Source: Polynucleobacter sp. TSB-Sco08W16
GTDB lineage: Bacteria > Pseudomonadota > Gammaproteobacteria > Burkholderiales > Burkholderiaceae
DNA: 64,000 nucleotides
NCBI RefSeq assembly: GCF_018687455.1
Contig: NZ_CP061291.1
Coordinates: 434,001-498,000, forward strand
Direction of reading: 5' to 3'
Each line of letters starts with the position of its first letter. Within the stretch, counting starts at the first letter, position 1. This document shows, in pieces, positions 1 through 7,771 of this stretch. Under the pieces are notes generated by a model. The model did not search any database and was not told the DNA's origin. It worked only from the letters and a program-made list of their open reading frames with translations. The position numbers and the translations under genes were made by a program.

Positions 1-59
1 GTGGTAAGTCTTCTGTTACTGCATTGACTGGTTCTACTGAAGAAGAGCAGTTCCATTAA
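1..59 (+). CDS. 3' end of an unidentified gene (partial)
   Basis: The third frame is open from the window edge and closes at a TAA at 57-59. The visible 18 residues end in an acidic, polar tail (GSTEEEQFH). A plausible factor-independent terminator follows 45 nt downstream, as expected for a real gene end. Too little is visible to name a family. Confidence 0.45.
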   Translation, partial: GKSSVTALTGSTEEEQFH

Positions 60-104
60 GAATCCCTAAGTAGTTAGTAGTAGCAGTAGCACCAATACTG
101 CCGC

Positions 105-146
105 GGCACCTAAATTACCCCATAAGGGTGACTTAGGTGCCTTTTT
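105..146 (+). terminator. Rho-independent terminator
   Basis: A perfect 9-bp stem (GGCACCTAA at 105-113 with TTAGGTGCC at 133-141) is followed by five T. The loop holds a further CCC/GGG pairing. It closes the partial gene at the left edge, so the HIT gene 17 nt later needs its own promoter. Confidence 0.8.
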
Positions 147-162
147 CTTATATATTGTTTCC

Positions 163-603
163 ATGGCTAATTGCACACTCTGTTCTGAAAATCACAAGCC
201 CGAAGAGGGTGAATTGATATGGCGCGGGGATTATTGCCGCGTCATCTTGGTTAACGATCCAGACTTGCCTGGTTTTTGTAGGGTGATCTGGAATGCGCAT
301 ATTGCCGAGATGTCAGATCTCACTTATGGTGAGCGTGATCACATCATGTCCTTGGTCTTTGCTGTTGAGGAGATTGTGCGTGAGGTAATGAATCCGGATA
401 AGTTGAATTTGGCAGCCTTGGGCAATATGGTTCCCCATATTCACTGGCACGTCATCCCCAGGTTTCAGGATGATGCCTTTTTTCCAGGATCGGCATGGTC
501 AGCTCGTACACAAGAGACCCCGAAATCTTCTTTGGAGGCCAGAAGAGCCCTTGCCAAAGAGTTACCGTCAGCAATTCGCTCTGCTATTTCTCAAATGCAT
601 TAA
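163..603 (+). CDS. HIT family nucleotide-binding protein
   Basis: This is a small HIT (histidine triad) protein of 146 residues, probably a nucleotide hydrolase or transferase in the cytoplasm. The triad is plain: His92-Ile-His94-Trp-His96 followed by VIPRF, the loop that carries the catalytic histidine. A CxxC pair near the N-terminus (Cys4, Cys7) is often seen in this bacterial subgroup. The length is normal for a single-domain HIT protein. The ATG lies directly after a terminator and has no clear Shine-Dalgarno sequence. It stands alone, with 67 nt before the CoA transferase operon. The substrate cannot be told from the sequence. Confidence 0.88.
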   Translation: MANCTLCSENHKPEEGELIWRGDYCRVILVNDPDLPGFCRVIWNAHIAEMSDLTYGERDHIMSLVFAVEEIVREVMNPDKLNLAALGNMVPHIHWHVIPRFQDDAFFPGSAWSARTQETPKSSLEARRALAKELPSAIRSAISQMH

Positions 604-670
604 ATTAGTAGAAATTCAGCAAAAAGCTGAACAGTAGTAAACATAATAAAAAAATAGATGGAGACAGGTA

Positions 671-1342
671 GTGATAGACAAAATCATTCCTAGCGTAGCT
701 CAGGCTGTGCAGGATATTCATGATGGCTCGACCATATTAGTTTCTGGATTCGGTGGTGCTGGATCGCCAATTTACTTGTTGGACGCTCTTGCTGAACAAG
801 GCGCTAAGAATCTGACGATCATCAGTAACAATGCTGGAAATTCTGGGGTTGGAATTGCTAAATTGATTGGCAGAGGCCAAGTTAGAAAAGTAGTGTGTTC
901 ATTTCCACGCCAACCGGAGTCTGGTGCATTTGATGATCTCTATCGTGAAGGTAAGATCGAACTAGAGCTAGTTCCCCAGGGTACTCTTGCTGAGCGCATT
1001 CGCGCTGGTGGTGCCGGCATTGGTGGTTTCTATACGCCGACGGGTTTTGGTACTGAGCTGGCGAATGGTAAAGATACACGTGTAATTGATGGCGTAAATC
1101 ATATTTTTGAAACCGCCATCAAAGCGGACTATGCCCTGATTAAAGCGGACAAAGGCGATCGTTGGGGCAACCTGACCTATCACCGCACAGGCCGTAACTT
1201 TGGGCCCATTATGGCCACTGCTGCTCGTTGCACTATTGCGCAAGTCAATCAGGTTGTAGAGCTTGGCGCATTGGATCCAGAAAATATTGTGACCCCTGGT
1301 ATTTTTGTGAAACGGGTTGTGCTTGTTGGAGGTAAATCATGA
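671..1342 (+). CDS. 3-oxoacid/3-oxoadipate CoA-transferase subunit A
   Basis: Alpha subunit (223 aa) of a family I CoA transferase, which moves CoA from a donor such as succinyl-CoA to a 3-oxo acid. The glycine-rich SGFGGAG segment at residues 25-31 and the overall length fit subunit A of the PcaI/ScoA/AtoD group. It starts with GTG behind a good GGAGACAGG-type ribosome site. Its stop overlaps the start of subunit B by 4 nt (ATGA), so the two are made together. Context (thiolase-fold protein, DUF35 protein, Bug receptor) points to catabolism of a carboxylic or aromatic-derived acid. Substrate choice among 3-oxoadipate, acetoacetate and others is not readable here. Confidence 0.85.
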   Translation: MIDKIIPSVAQAVQDIHDGSTILVSGFGGAGSPIYLLDALAEQGAKNLTIISNNAGNSGVGIAKLIGRGQVRKVVCSFPRQPESGAFDDLYREGKIELELVPQGTLAERIRAGGAGIGGFYTPTGFGTELANGKDTRVIDGVNHIFETAIKADYALIKADKGDRWGNLTYHRTGRNFGPIMATAARCTIAQVNQVVELGALDPENIVTPGIFVKRVVLVGGKS

Positions 1343-2001
1343 TCGATCTGTCTAAAGTGCAAAAACGTACTACAGCCGATATTGCTAAGCGTATTGTTCA
1401 GGACATCCCAGATGGTGCGCACGTAAACTTGGGGATTGGTCAGCCGATGTTGATCTGCAATCATTTGCCTGCAGATAAAGAAATTTTGATGCACTCTGAA
1501 AACGGCTTGCTTGGGATGGGTCCATTAGCCAAAGAGCATGAGATTGACGAAGAGTTGGTTAATGCTGGTAAGCAGCCCGTCACCATGTTGCCTGGTGCTT
1601 CTCTTTGCCATCATGCGGATTCTTTTGTGATGATTCGTGGCGGACATATTGATATTTGCGTCTTAGGTGCTTTTCAGGTTTCCGTTAAGGGCGATATTGC
1701 TAACTGGCGTACTGGCGACCCCAAAGCGATTCCGGCGGTTGGTGGTGCAATGGATCTTGCACTGGGCGCCAAGAAATTATTTGTGATGATGGAGCATCTC
1801 ACTAAGTCAGGGCAGTCTAAGTTGGTGAATGAGTGCACCTATCCTTTAACTGCGCTAGCAGCTGTCGATTGCATCTATACCGACTTAGCAACCATTGCAG
1901 TAACCCCAGAAGGTTTGGTTGCAGTTGATTGGGTGGATGGAATCAGTTTTGAAGAGCTACAAGAATTAAGTGGTGTGCCAATGCGCAAGCTTGGTAATTA
2001 A
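1339..2001 (+). CDS. 3-oxoacid/3-oxoadipate CoA-transferase subunit B
   Basis: Beta subunit (220 aa) of the same CoA transferase. The catalytic glutamate of family I enzymes is visible in the SENG motif (Ser53-Glu54-Asn55-Gly56), followed by GLLGMGP. This residue forms the gamma-glutamyl-CoA thioester during transfer. The start codon overlaps the stop of subunit A, and the next gene begins 2 nt after its stop, so translation is tightly coupled along the operon. Length and motif are normal for a PcaJ/ScoB-type subunit. I see nothing that distinguishes a 3-oxoadipate enzyme from a short-chain 3-oxoacid enzyme. Confidence 0.87.
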   Translation: MIDLSKVQKRTTADIAKRIVQDIPDGAHVNLGIGQPMLICNHLPADKEILMHSENGLLGMGPLAKEHEIDEELVNAGKQPVTMLPGASLCHHADSFVMIRGGHIDICVLGAFQVSVKGDIANWRTGDPKAIPAVGGAMDLALGAKKLFVMMEHLTKSGQSKLVNECTYPLTALAAVDCIYTDLATIAVTPEGLVAVDWVDGISFEELQELSGVPMRKLGN

Positions 2002-2003
2002 AT

Positions 2004-2975
2004 TTGCGCTCAAGAATTTTCCTGTTAGCCCTGCTGTGCTCTATTGGTATTGGATCTAGCTTTGCTGATACAAAAAGCGCATACCCAAGTAAGCCAATTC
2101 ATTTGATTGTGGGTTTTTCACCGGGCGGTTCTGCAGATTCAGTAGGGCGCGCCTTGGCGGAGGGGCTTTCTAGTCGGTTGAGGCAGCCCGTTATTGTTGA
2201 GAACAAAGCGGGCGCTAACGGTAATATTGCGGCAGAGCTTGTTGCACGCTCTGCCCCGGATGGATATACCTTGTATTTCCCATCCATTGGTCATGCAGTC
2301 AATGCATCGCTCTATAAAAATCTCCCATACGACCCAATTAAAGATTTCACTGCAGTTGGTGGTGTATTTTCAGCGCCTAATATCATGGTCGTTCCCGTCA
2401 ATTCACCTTACAAATCTGTCGCTGAAGTTATTGCTGCTGCAAAAGCCAATCCAGGTAAGCTCACGTTTGCATCGAGTGGTAGCGGAACATCTGTGCATCT
2501 CTCAGCAGTGCTATTTGAAAAAATGGCTAAGATCGACATGATTCATGTGCCATACAAAGGCACTGGTAGTGCAATGCCGGATGTGATCTCTGGTCAAGTA
2601 GATATGAGCTTTCCAAACCTACCTAGTGGCTGGCCCCAAGTGAAGGCTGGTAATTTAAGAGCTTTGGGTGTCACAACCGCAAAGCGCTCAGCTGCCGCCC
2701 CAAGTGTTCCAACCATTGCTGAGTCTGGCTTGCCAGGCTATGACATGGCTACTTGGTACGGTGTAGTTGCACCAGCAAACTTACCGATCGATATTCGCAA
2801 TCGCTTAAACAAAGAACTGCAAACTATTTTGGCTGATCCCAAATTTAAGGATAAGCTCATTGCGCAAGGTGCTGATCCTATGCCAGGAACGCCGGAACAA
2901 TTTTCTGTCTTAATTAAAAGTGAAACAGAAAAGTGGCGCAAGCTGATCGCGCAGTCACAGATTACGGTGGATTAG
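2004..2975 (+). CDS. Bug-family (TctC-like) periplasmic solute receptor
   Basis: A 323-residue extracytoplasmic receptor of the tripartite tricarboxylate transporter type. An N-terminal signal peptide (hydrophobic stretch about 4-18, ending near SSFA-DT) precedes the typical Bug core: YPSKPIHLIVGFSPGG, then APDGYT and HVPYKGTG. The start is TTG, 2 nt after the CoA transferase stop; no ATG nearby would keep the signal peptide. No TctA/TctB membrane genes are near, as is common for the expanded Bug family of Burkholderiales. Its place in the operon suggests that it binds the acid consumed by the neighbouring enzymes, which is inference. Confidence 0.87.
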   Translation: MRSRIFLLALLCSIGIGSSFADTKSAYPSKPIHLIVGFSPGGSADSVGRALAEGLSSRLRQPVIVENKAGANGNIAAELVARSAPDGYTLYFPSIGHAVNASLYKNLPYDPIKDFTAVGGVFSAPNIMVVPVNSPYKSVAEVIAAAKANPGKLTFASSGSGTSVHLSAVLFEKMAKIDMIHVPYKGTGSAMPDVISGQVDMSFPNLPSGWPQVKAGNLRALGVTTAKRSAAAPSVPTIAESGLPGYDMATWYGVVAPANLPIDIRNRLNKELQTILADPKFKDKLIAQGADPMPGTPEQFSVLIKSETEKWRKLIAQSQITVD

Positions 2976-3018
2976 ATTTACGAGTTATTGAACATCAGAA
3001 TTTACTAAAGGAAGATTC

Positions 3019-4188
3019 ATGTCATTTGCATCCAATGCCTGCATTGCTGGAATATATGAGCACCCATTAAGGGTGGCACCAGATCACACCGTTGCTCAGC
3101 TGCATGCTGAAGTGGCACGCGGTGCATTACTTGATGCTGGTTTAACTCTAGACGACGTTGATGGCTATTTCTGTGCGGGTGATGCACCGGGAATGGGGCC
3201 TGTATCGATGGCGGATTACCTTGGTCTGAAGAAGCTCAAGTATTTAGACTCAACCGACACCGGTGGCTCCTCCTATTTGACCCATGTCAATCATGCGGCC
3301 CGCGCTATTGCCGCAGGGCAATGTAAGGTAGCCTTGATTACTTTGGCAGGGCGCCCCAAGTCTGAAGGCTCTAGTGGCACACAAGTACGCAGTCAATGGG
3401 CTAGTGCTCCAGACTTTGCTTTTGAGAAGCCGTATTCACCAGCACCCCTTAATACTTATGCAATGTGCGCCATGCGCCATATGTATGAGTTTGGGACAAC
3501 CAGCGAACAACTCGCATGGATTAAGGTGGCGGCTTCACATCATGCGCAGCACAATCCAAATGCCGCTTTAAAAGATGTTCTCACCGTCGAGGATGTTCTC
3601 AGTTCTCCAATGATTGCCGATCCTTTGCATCGCGCTGATTGCTGTGTGGTGACTGATAGTGGCGGTGCACTGGTAGTGGTTCATCCAGATATTGCAAAGA
3701 CTTTGAAAAAGCCCGTTGTGACAATGATGGGCGCAGGTGAGACTACTAAAGGCCAAATGGGCGGCAAAGTAGATCTCACTTATTCTGGTTTAGCTTGGGC
3801 TGCGCCACTGGCATTCAAGGAGGCGAAATTAACGCCCGAACAAATTCGTTATGCCTCGATTTATGACAGCTTCACTATTACAGTCCTGATTCAGCTGGAG
3901 GATCTAGGATTCTGCAAGAAAGGTGAGGGCGGTAAGTTTGTCGAAGGTGGCCAATTAATTTCAGGTAAGGGCAAGCTTGCATTTAATACTGACGGCGGCG
4001 GCTTATGTAACAACCATCCCGCCAATCGTGGTGGTATGACCAAAGTCATTGAGGCGGTAAGGCAGTTGCGAGGCGAGGCACATCCTGCAGTGCAGGTGCC
4101 CAATCTAGAGTTTGCACTTGCCTCAGGTATTGGTGGTGCACTTGGCACTCGTCATGGCGCAGCCGTATTAATTTTAGGGAGACTGTAA
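3019..4188 (+). CDS. Thiolase-fold protein lacking catalytic cysteines (SCP-x/Ltp2-like)
   Basis: A 389-aa member of the thiolase superfamily in the lipid-transfer/SCP-x branch. The first nucleophile site of true thiolases (C-A-S-G) reads D-T-G-G-S around residues 80-84, so that cysteine is absent. The late C-x-G-G site reads A-S-G-I-G-G around 368-373, so the second cysteine is absent too. The histidine of the NNHP segment (His333) is kept. A good AAGGA ribosome site lies before the ATG, and the stop overlaps the start of a DUF35 gene. Cysteine-less thiolase homologues that pair with DUF35 proteins are known, for example the steroid side-chain aldolase Ltp2. A retro-aldol or scaffold role is therefore as likely as classic thiolysis. 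Confidence 0.8.
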   Translation: MSFASNACIAGIYEHPLRVAPDHTVAQLHAEVARGALLDAGLTLDDVDGYFCAGDAPGMGPVSMADYLGLKKLKYLDSTDTGGSSYLTHVNHAARAIAAGQCKVALITLAGRPKSEGSSGTQVRSQWASAPDFAFEKPYSPAPLNTYAMCAMRHMYEFGTTSEQLAWIKVAASHHAQHNPNAALKDVLTVEDVLSSPMIADPLHRADCCVVTDSGGALVVVHPDIAKTLKKPVVTMMGAGETTKGQMGGKVDLTYSGLAWAAPLAFKEAKLTPEQIRYASIYDSFTITVLIQLEDLGFCKKGEGGKFVEGGQLISGKGKLAFNTDGGGLCNNHPANRGGMTKVIEAVRQLRGEAHPAVQVPNLEFALASGIGGALGTRHGAAVLILGRL

Positions 4189-4607
4189 TGAGTCAGATTA
4201 ATGAAAAAAATTCAGCCAATAAAGAACATCGCTTACCAAGCCCCGTAAGCAATCCTGAAAACAAGACATTCTTAGAGGCTGCGCAAAATAACCAATTGGT
4301 GATGAAGTATTGCAATGCTTGTAAAGAAGTGCACTACTATCCTCGTACTATTTGTCCGCATTGCGGCAGTGACGATACGACTTGGGTGAAGTCTGACGGC
4401 TTAGGGGAAATTTATTCCTATACGGTGATGAGACGTGGCGTAGAAGTGCCTTTTGCGATGGCCTATGTGCGCTTACAGGAAGGCATTTCGATGCTTACAC
4501 ATCTCACGAATTGTGATTTTGATGCTATTCGGGTTGGGCAAAAAGTGAAGGTGGTGTTTCAAGAAACGCAGGATGGGCAAAAAACCCATCTTTTTGTACC
4601 CATTTAA
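4188..4607 (+). CDS. DUF35/OB-fold Zn-ribbon partner protein
   Basis: A 139-residue protein with an N-terminal rubredoxin-like zinc ribbon (Cys42, Cys45, Cys56, Cys59) followed by a short OB-fold, the DUF35 arrangement. Such proteins bind acyl-CoA and form complexes with thiolase-fold partners. The start codon shares a base with the stop of the thiolase-like gene, so the pair is co-translated. The first 25 residues are polar and look disordered. Function as the partner subunit of the upstream enzyme is inferred from family and context. Confidence 0.85.
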   Translation: MSQINEKNSANKEHRLPSPVSNPENKTFLEAAQNNQLVMKYCNACKEVHYYPRTICPHCGSDDTTWVKSDGLGEIYSYTVMRRGVEVPFAMAYVRLQEGISMLTHLTNCDFDAIRVGQKVKVVFQETQDGQKTHLFVPI

Positions 4608-4619
4608 ACGAAGAGATGC

Positions 4620-5051
4620 TTATACGAGCCTCTTTAAAGCTTCGAGATAGTTCTCGGGGTTTAGAGGCTTAGCTTCACGCTGCGCCTCCCACATCACCTG
4701 GCCTAGGCATTCCATCATGAGGTGCTGAGCTTCATGTTTAGAGCCTAATTTCTTAGTGAGTTTTTCAGCAATATCTTTAATGCCGGGAGGTTGATCAATG
4801 GAGATCTGCTCGCTAATCGATAAATGCATGGACAGGTGCAAGAAGGGATTAGTTTCGCCACGTTCTGGTGTGTAGTCTTGTCCTAATGCACCTTCAGGAT
4901 CGCTCAGTAAGGTATGGTATTCCGGATGTTCTTCCATCCAGTCACCAGCAAGCGTCTCCATGGGATCAAGAATATGGTTCTCCATTTTCTTTTTCCAGGT
5001 ATCACAGAAAAAGCGTCGTACTTCTTCACGAGTTGGATTAAATATCGCCAC
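4620..5051 (-). CDS. DUF1841 family protein
   Basis: A 143-residue soluble protein that matches the DUF1841 family, found mainly in beta- and gammaproteobacteria. It begins with FNPTREEVRRFF and contains the family's conserved central block ETNPFLHLSMH. No enzyme motif or membrane segment is visible. It is the last gene of a minus-strand run and overlaps the 3' end of nth by 14 nt. The nth-DUF1841 pairing is common in Burkholderiales, but the function is not known. Confidence 0.82.
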   Translation of the reverse strand: MAIFNPTREEVRRFFCDTWKKKMENHILDPMETLAGDWMEEHPEYHTLLSDPEGALGQDYTPERGETNPFLHLSMHLSISEQISIDQPPGIKDIAEKLTKKLGSKHEAQHLMMECLGQVMWEAQREAKPLNPENYLEALKRLV

Positions 5052-5697
5052 GCACTTTTCCTTTACCAGTTTTTTGTTTAAAGCCGCACAAAGGTTCTAC
5101 GATGCATTGTGCGCAATCAGGGCTGCGTGCTTTGCAAGTGTATCTGCCATGCAGAATAAGCCAATGGTGGGCATCTAGTAGATATTCCTTGGGCACACGT
5201 TTAAGCAGCTGCTCTTCGACCTTGACAACATCCTTGCCGGGAGCAAGGCCCGTGCGATTAGAAACCCTAAAGATGTGAGTATCGACTGCAATTGTTGGTT
5301 GACCAAAAGCCGTATTCAGAATGACATTGGCTGTTTTTCTTCCAACGCCTGGGAGCGCCTCTAACTCTTCTCTAGTTTGGGGAACTTGGCCAGCATGCTT
5401 TTCTAACAATAGGCGACAAGTCTCTTGAATATGCCTGCCTTTGGAATTAAATAATCCGATATGCTGGATATAAGGCTTAACACCCTCTTCGCCAAGGTCT
5501 AGCAAGGCTTGCGGCGTATTGGCTACTTTAAAAAGTTTCTGGGTTCCCTTGTTCACTGAGACATCGGTCGCTTGGGCGGATAAGAGAACGGCAATTAGTA
5601 ATTCGAAGGGGGAGTTGTACTCTAGTTCGGTGGTGGGCTTAGGGTTGTTCGCTTTGAGTTGCTCAAAAAATGCGCGACGCTTTTCTGGATTCATCAT
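5038..5697 (-). CDS. nth: Endonuclease III (DNA glycosylase/AP lyase)
   Basis: Base-excision repair enzyme that removes oxidised pyrimidines and cuts the abasic site. The helix-hairpin-helix runs LPGVGRKTA with the catalytic Lys121, and the catalytic aspartate is Asp139 in VDTHIFR. The C-terminal 4Fe-4S loop is complete: Cys188, Cys195, Cys198, Cys204 with spacing 6-2-5. At 219 residues it is close to the E. coli protein, with numbering shifted by one. It overlaps the gene before it by 4 nt and the DUF1841 gene after it by 14 nt, so the three genes form one operon. Confidence 0.95.
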   Translation of the reverse strand: MMNPEKRRAFFEQLKANNPKPTTELEYNSPFELLIAVLLSAQATDVSVNKGTQKLFKVANTPQALLDLGEEGVKPYIQHIGLFNSKGRHIQETCRLLLEKHAGQVPQTREELEALPGVGRKTANVILNTAFGQPTIAVDTHIFRVSNRTGLAPGKDVVKVEEQLLKRVPKEYLLDAHHWLILHGRYTCKARSPDCAQCIVEPLCGFKQKTGKGKVRGDI

Positions 5698-6386
5698 ATC
5701 TTTTGCTGTGCCCTAGCAATTGCAGCGGCAATGATGACGCGTTTGCGCTCTTTCTCTTTTTCTTCTTCTGCGGAAGTGGCCTCCTCTGCATTGACAGCTA
5801 CTAACTTAGCTGCTGCCTTTTTAGCCAAACGCTCATCGTTATCTTTTTGTTCACGATCGAGGCGTACCTCGCGATCGTGATAGCGTTTGCGTGAGATGTC
5901 TGCCGATACTGGCGACCACGCATCCCAACCTGTCTTATCAGCAGTCACATCAATCATACTGATGCAATCAACTGGGCATGGGGGTATGCAGAGATCACAG
6001 CCTGTGCACCACTCGGTGAGTACCACATGCATTTGTTTAGAGGCGCCCACGATAGCATCGACTGGACAGGCCTGAATACACAGCGTACAGCCAATACATT
6101 TTTGCGGATCAATGAAGGCGACAGGTCTTGGACGCTCTACGCCACAGTCAGGATCGATAGTGGGGTGAAGGTTAAAAGCATCTTGCGGATAGATTGGGGC
6201 TAGGATCTGGCTGAGGCGCTCAATACCTTCGATGCCACCTGGTGGACAGCGATTGGGTAGTGTCTCACCACTGGCTAATGCCTCAGCGTACCCCCTGCAG
6301 TCGGGAAAGCCGCATTTAGTGCATTGCGTTTGAGGAAGAAGATCCTCCAGGCGATCAGCGAGTTCGTTCACCTGGTTAATGTTCAT
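5694..6386 (-). CDS. rsxB: RsxB/RnfB-type electron transport ferredoxin
   Basis: A 230-residue iron-sulfur protein. An N-terminal cluster motif (Cys22, Cys25, Cys30, Cys47) of the RnfB Fe-S domain is followed by two bacterial 4Fe-4S ferredoxin motifs (Cys97/100/103/107 and Cys127/130/133/137, each ending in CPVD). The long charged tail is alanine-, lysine- and glutamate-rich. The N-terminal membrane anchor of true RnfB is missing, and no other rnf/rsx genes are near. In Burkholderiales this soluble form usually stands next to nth, as here. The exact electron partners are unknown. Confidence 0.85.
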   Translation of the reverse strand: MNINQVNELADRLEDLLPQTQCTKCGFPDCRGYAEALASGETLPNRCPPGGIEGIERLSQILAPIYPQDAFNLHPTIDPDCGVERPRPVAFIDPQKCIGCTLCIQACPVDAIVGASKQMHVVLTEWCTGCDLCIPPCPVDCISMIDVTADKTGWDAWSPVSADISRKRYHDREVRLDREQKDNDERLAKKAAAKLVAVNAEEATSAEEEKEKERKRVIIAAAIARAQQKI

Positions 6387-6406
6387 GAAATGACGAGTTC
6401 CTAAGT

Positions 6407-6434
6407 AAATGAGAGACGCTGTGGTCTCTCATTT
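6407..6434 (-). terminator. Inverted repeat, likely terminator of phaZ
   Basis: A perfect 11-bp stem (AAATGAGAGAC at 6407-6417, GTCTCTCATTT at 6424-6434) with a 6-nt loop lies 7 nt past the phaZ stop and 20 nt ahead of the rsxB start. The T-run after the stem is short on both strands. It probably separates the two minus-strand units. Confidence 0.55.
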
Positions 6435-6441
6435 TATGGGT

Positions 6442-7731
6442 TTACTTTGCGTCTAGTTTGGGTAAACGCGCTTTGGTCTTTCGTTGCGCGGGCTGATGAT
6501 CCCGAATAAAGGATTTAATTTTTGGATAAACCTTTTCGCGCCAACGACGGCCAGCAAAGATGCCGTAGTGACCTGCACCAGCAACTTCATAGTGGTCTTT
6601 ATGCTCTTTAGGAATACCAGCGCACAAGCCATGAGCTGAACGGGTTTGACCGCTTCCAGAAATATCATCCAACTCACCTTCAATCGTAAGAAGAGCGGTT
6701 TTCTTAATGTCTTGTGGCTTGACTAGTTCGCCTGCAACTTCCCAGGTGCCGTTTGGCAATGAGTAGTCTTGGAATACAGTTTTAATTGTGTCTAAGTAGA
6801 ACTTCGCATCTAAATCTAGTACTGCGTTGTACTCATCATAGAAACGAATATGGGATTCCGCATCCTGCTCATCACCTCTAACTAAATTTTGGAAGTAATC
6901 CCAATGTGATTGCAGGTGGTTTTGTGGGTTCATGGCAATAAAGCCAGTATGTTGCAAGAAGCCTGGATACACGCGACGTCCTGCAGCAGGGTAATTAGGC
7001 GGTACGCTATAAATCACATGACTCTCAAACCACTCGTGCGATTTTTGTTCGGCCAAGTTATTAACTGCGGTAGGAGACTTGCGGGCATCAATTGGGCCAC
7101 CCATCATGATCATTGAGGCTGGAGTTTTTTCACCGGCTGAAGCCATCAATGAGATTGCGCCCAGAGTCGGAACGGTTGGCTGGCAAACGGAGATGACGTG
7201 CAAATTTTCTGCGCCGATAGAGCGAATAAATTCTTGAATATAGTGAACGTAGTCATCTAAACCAAACTCACCATCTTCAAGCGGAACAAGACGGGCATCA
7301 ATCCAGTCGGTAATGTAAACCTTGTGATCTTGCAAGAGCGTGCGCACTGTATCGCGCAACAAGGTTGAGTGATGCCCTGATAGTGGGGCTACCACCAATA
7401 CTGTTGGATCTTCTTTGAGCTTTTTGATAACTTCAACATCATCAGAAAAACGTTTGAACCGAACTAAGTTACAAAAAGGTTTTGCAATAGCAGTTCTTTC
7501 ATGGATTGCAACTTCACTGCCGTATGCCATTACTGAACGAATACCAAATTCTGGCTTTTTATAGTTCTTGCCCAGGCGGTACAGGAGTTCATAGCTGGCA
7601 GCTAAACGCTCTGATCCCGGAACCTTTGAGGCTGGATTAGAAGCGTTAATAAAAGCCTCAGAAGCAGCGCGCGCCCATGAGCTCATGGGTTGAAGTAAGG
7701 CTTTTTGGAACTCGTGTAACTGATAAAGCAT
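6442..7731 (-). CDS. phaZ: Intracellular polyhydroxyalkanoate depolymerase
   Basis: Degrades stored poly-3-hydroxybutyrate granules in the cytoplasm. The 429-residue protein carries the cysteine nucleophile in VCQPT (Cys183), with Asp355 (EGELDD) and His388 (GAGHYG). These are the same positions reported for the Cys183-Asp355-His388 triad of Ralstonia eutropha PhaZ1, strong support for the assignment. There is no signal peptide, as expected for an intracellular enzyme. It is a single-gene unit, 40 nt downstream of the aminotransferase gene and followed by a hairpin. Its presence implies that the organism makes PHB; no synthase is in the window. Confidence 0.93.
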   Translation of the reverse strand: MLYQLHEFQKALLQPMSSWARAASEAFINASNPASKVPGSERLAASYELLYRLGKNYKKPEFGIRSVMAYGSEVAIHERTAIAKPFCNLVRFKRFSDDVEVIKKLKEDPTVLVVAPLSGHHSTLLRDTVRTLLQDHKVYITDWIDARLVPLEDGEFGLDDYVHYIQEFIRSIGAENLHVISVCQPTVPTLGAISLMASAGEKTPASMIMMGGPIDARKSPTAVNNLAEQKSHEWFESHVIYSVPPNYPAAGRRVYPGFLQHTGFIAMNPQNHLQSHWDYFQNLVRGDEQDAESHIRFYDEYNAVLDLDAKFYLDTIKTVFQDYSLPNGTWEVAGELVKPQDIKKTALLTIEGELDDISGSGQTRSAHGLCAGIPKEHKDHYEVAGAGHYGIFAGRRWREKVYPKIKSFIRDHQPAQRKTKARLPKLDAK

Positions 7732-7771
7732 GGTACCTCCTGTAATTCTGTATAGCCGCTTATTACGCTTT

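Noticed and set aside
3019..4188. Standard acetyl-CoA acetyltransferase
   Set aside because: Both catalytic cysteine positions lack cysteine, so the classic function is not supported.
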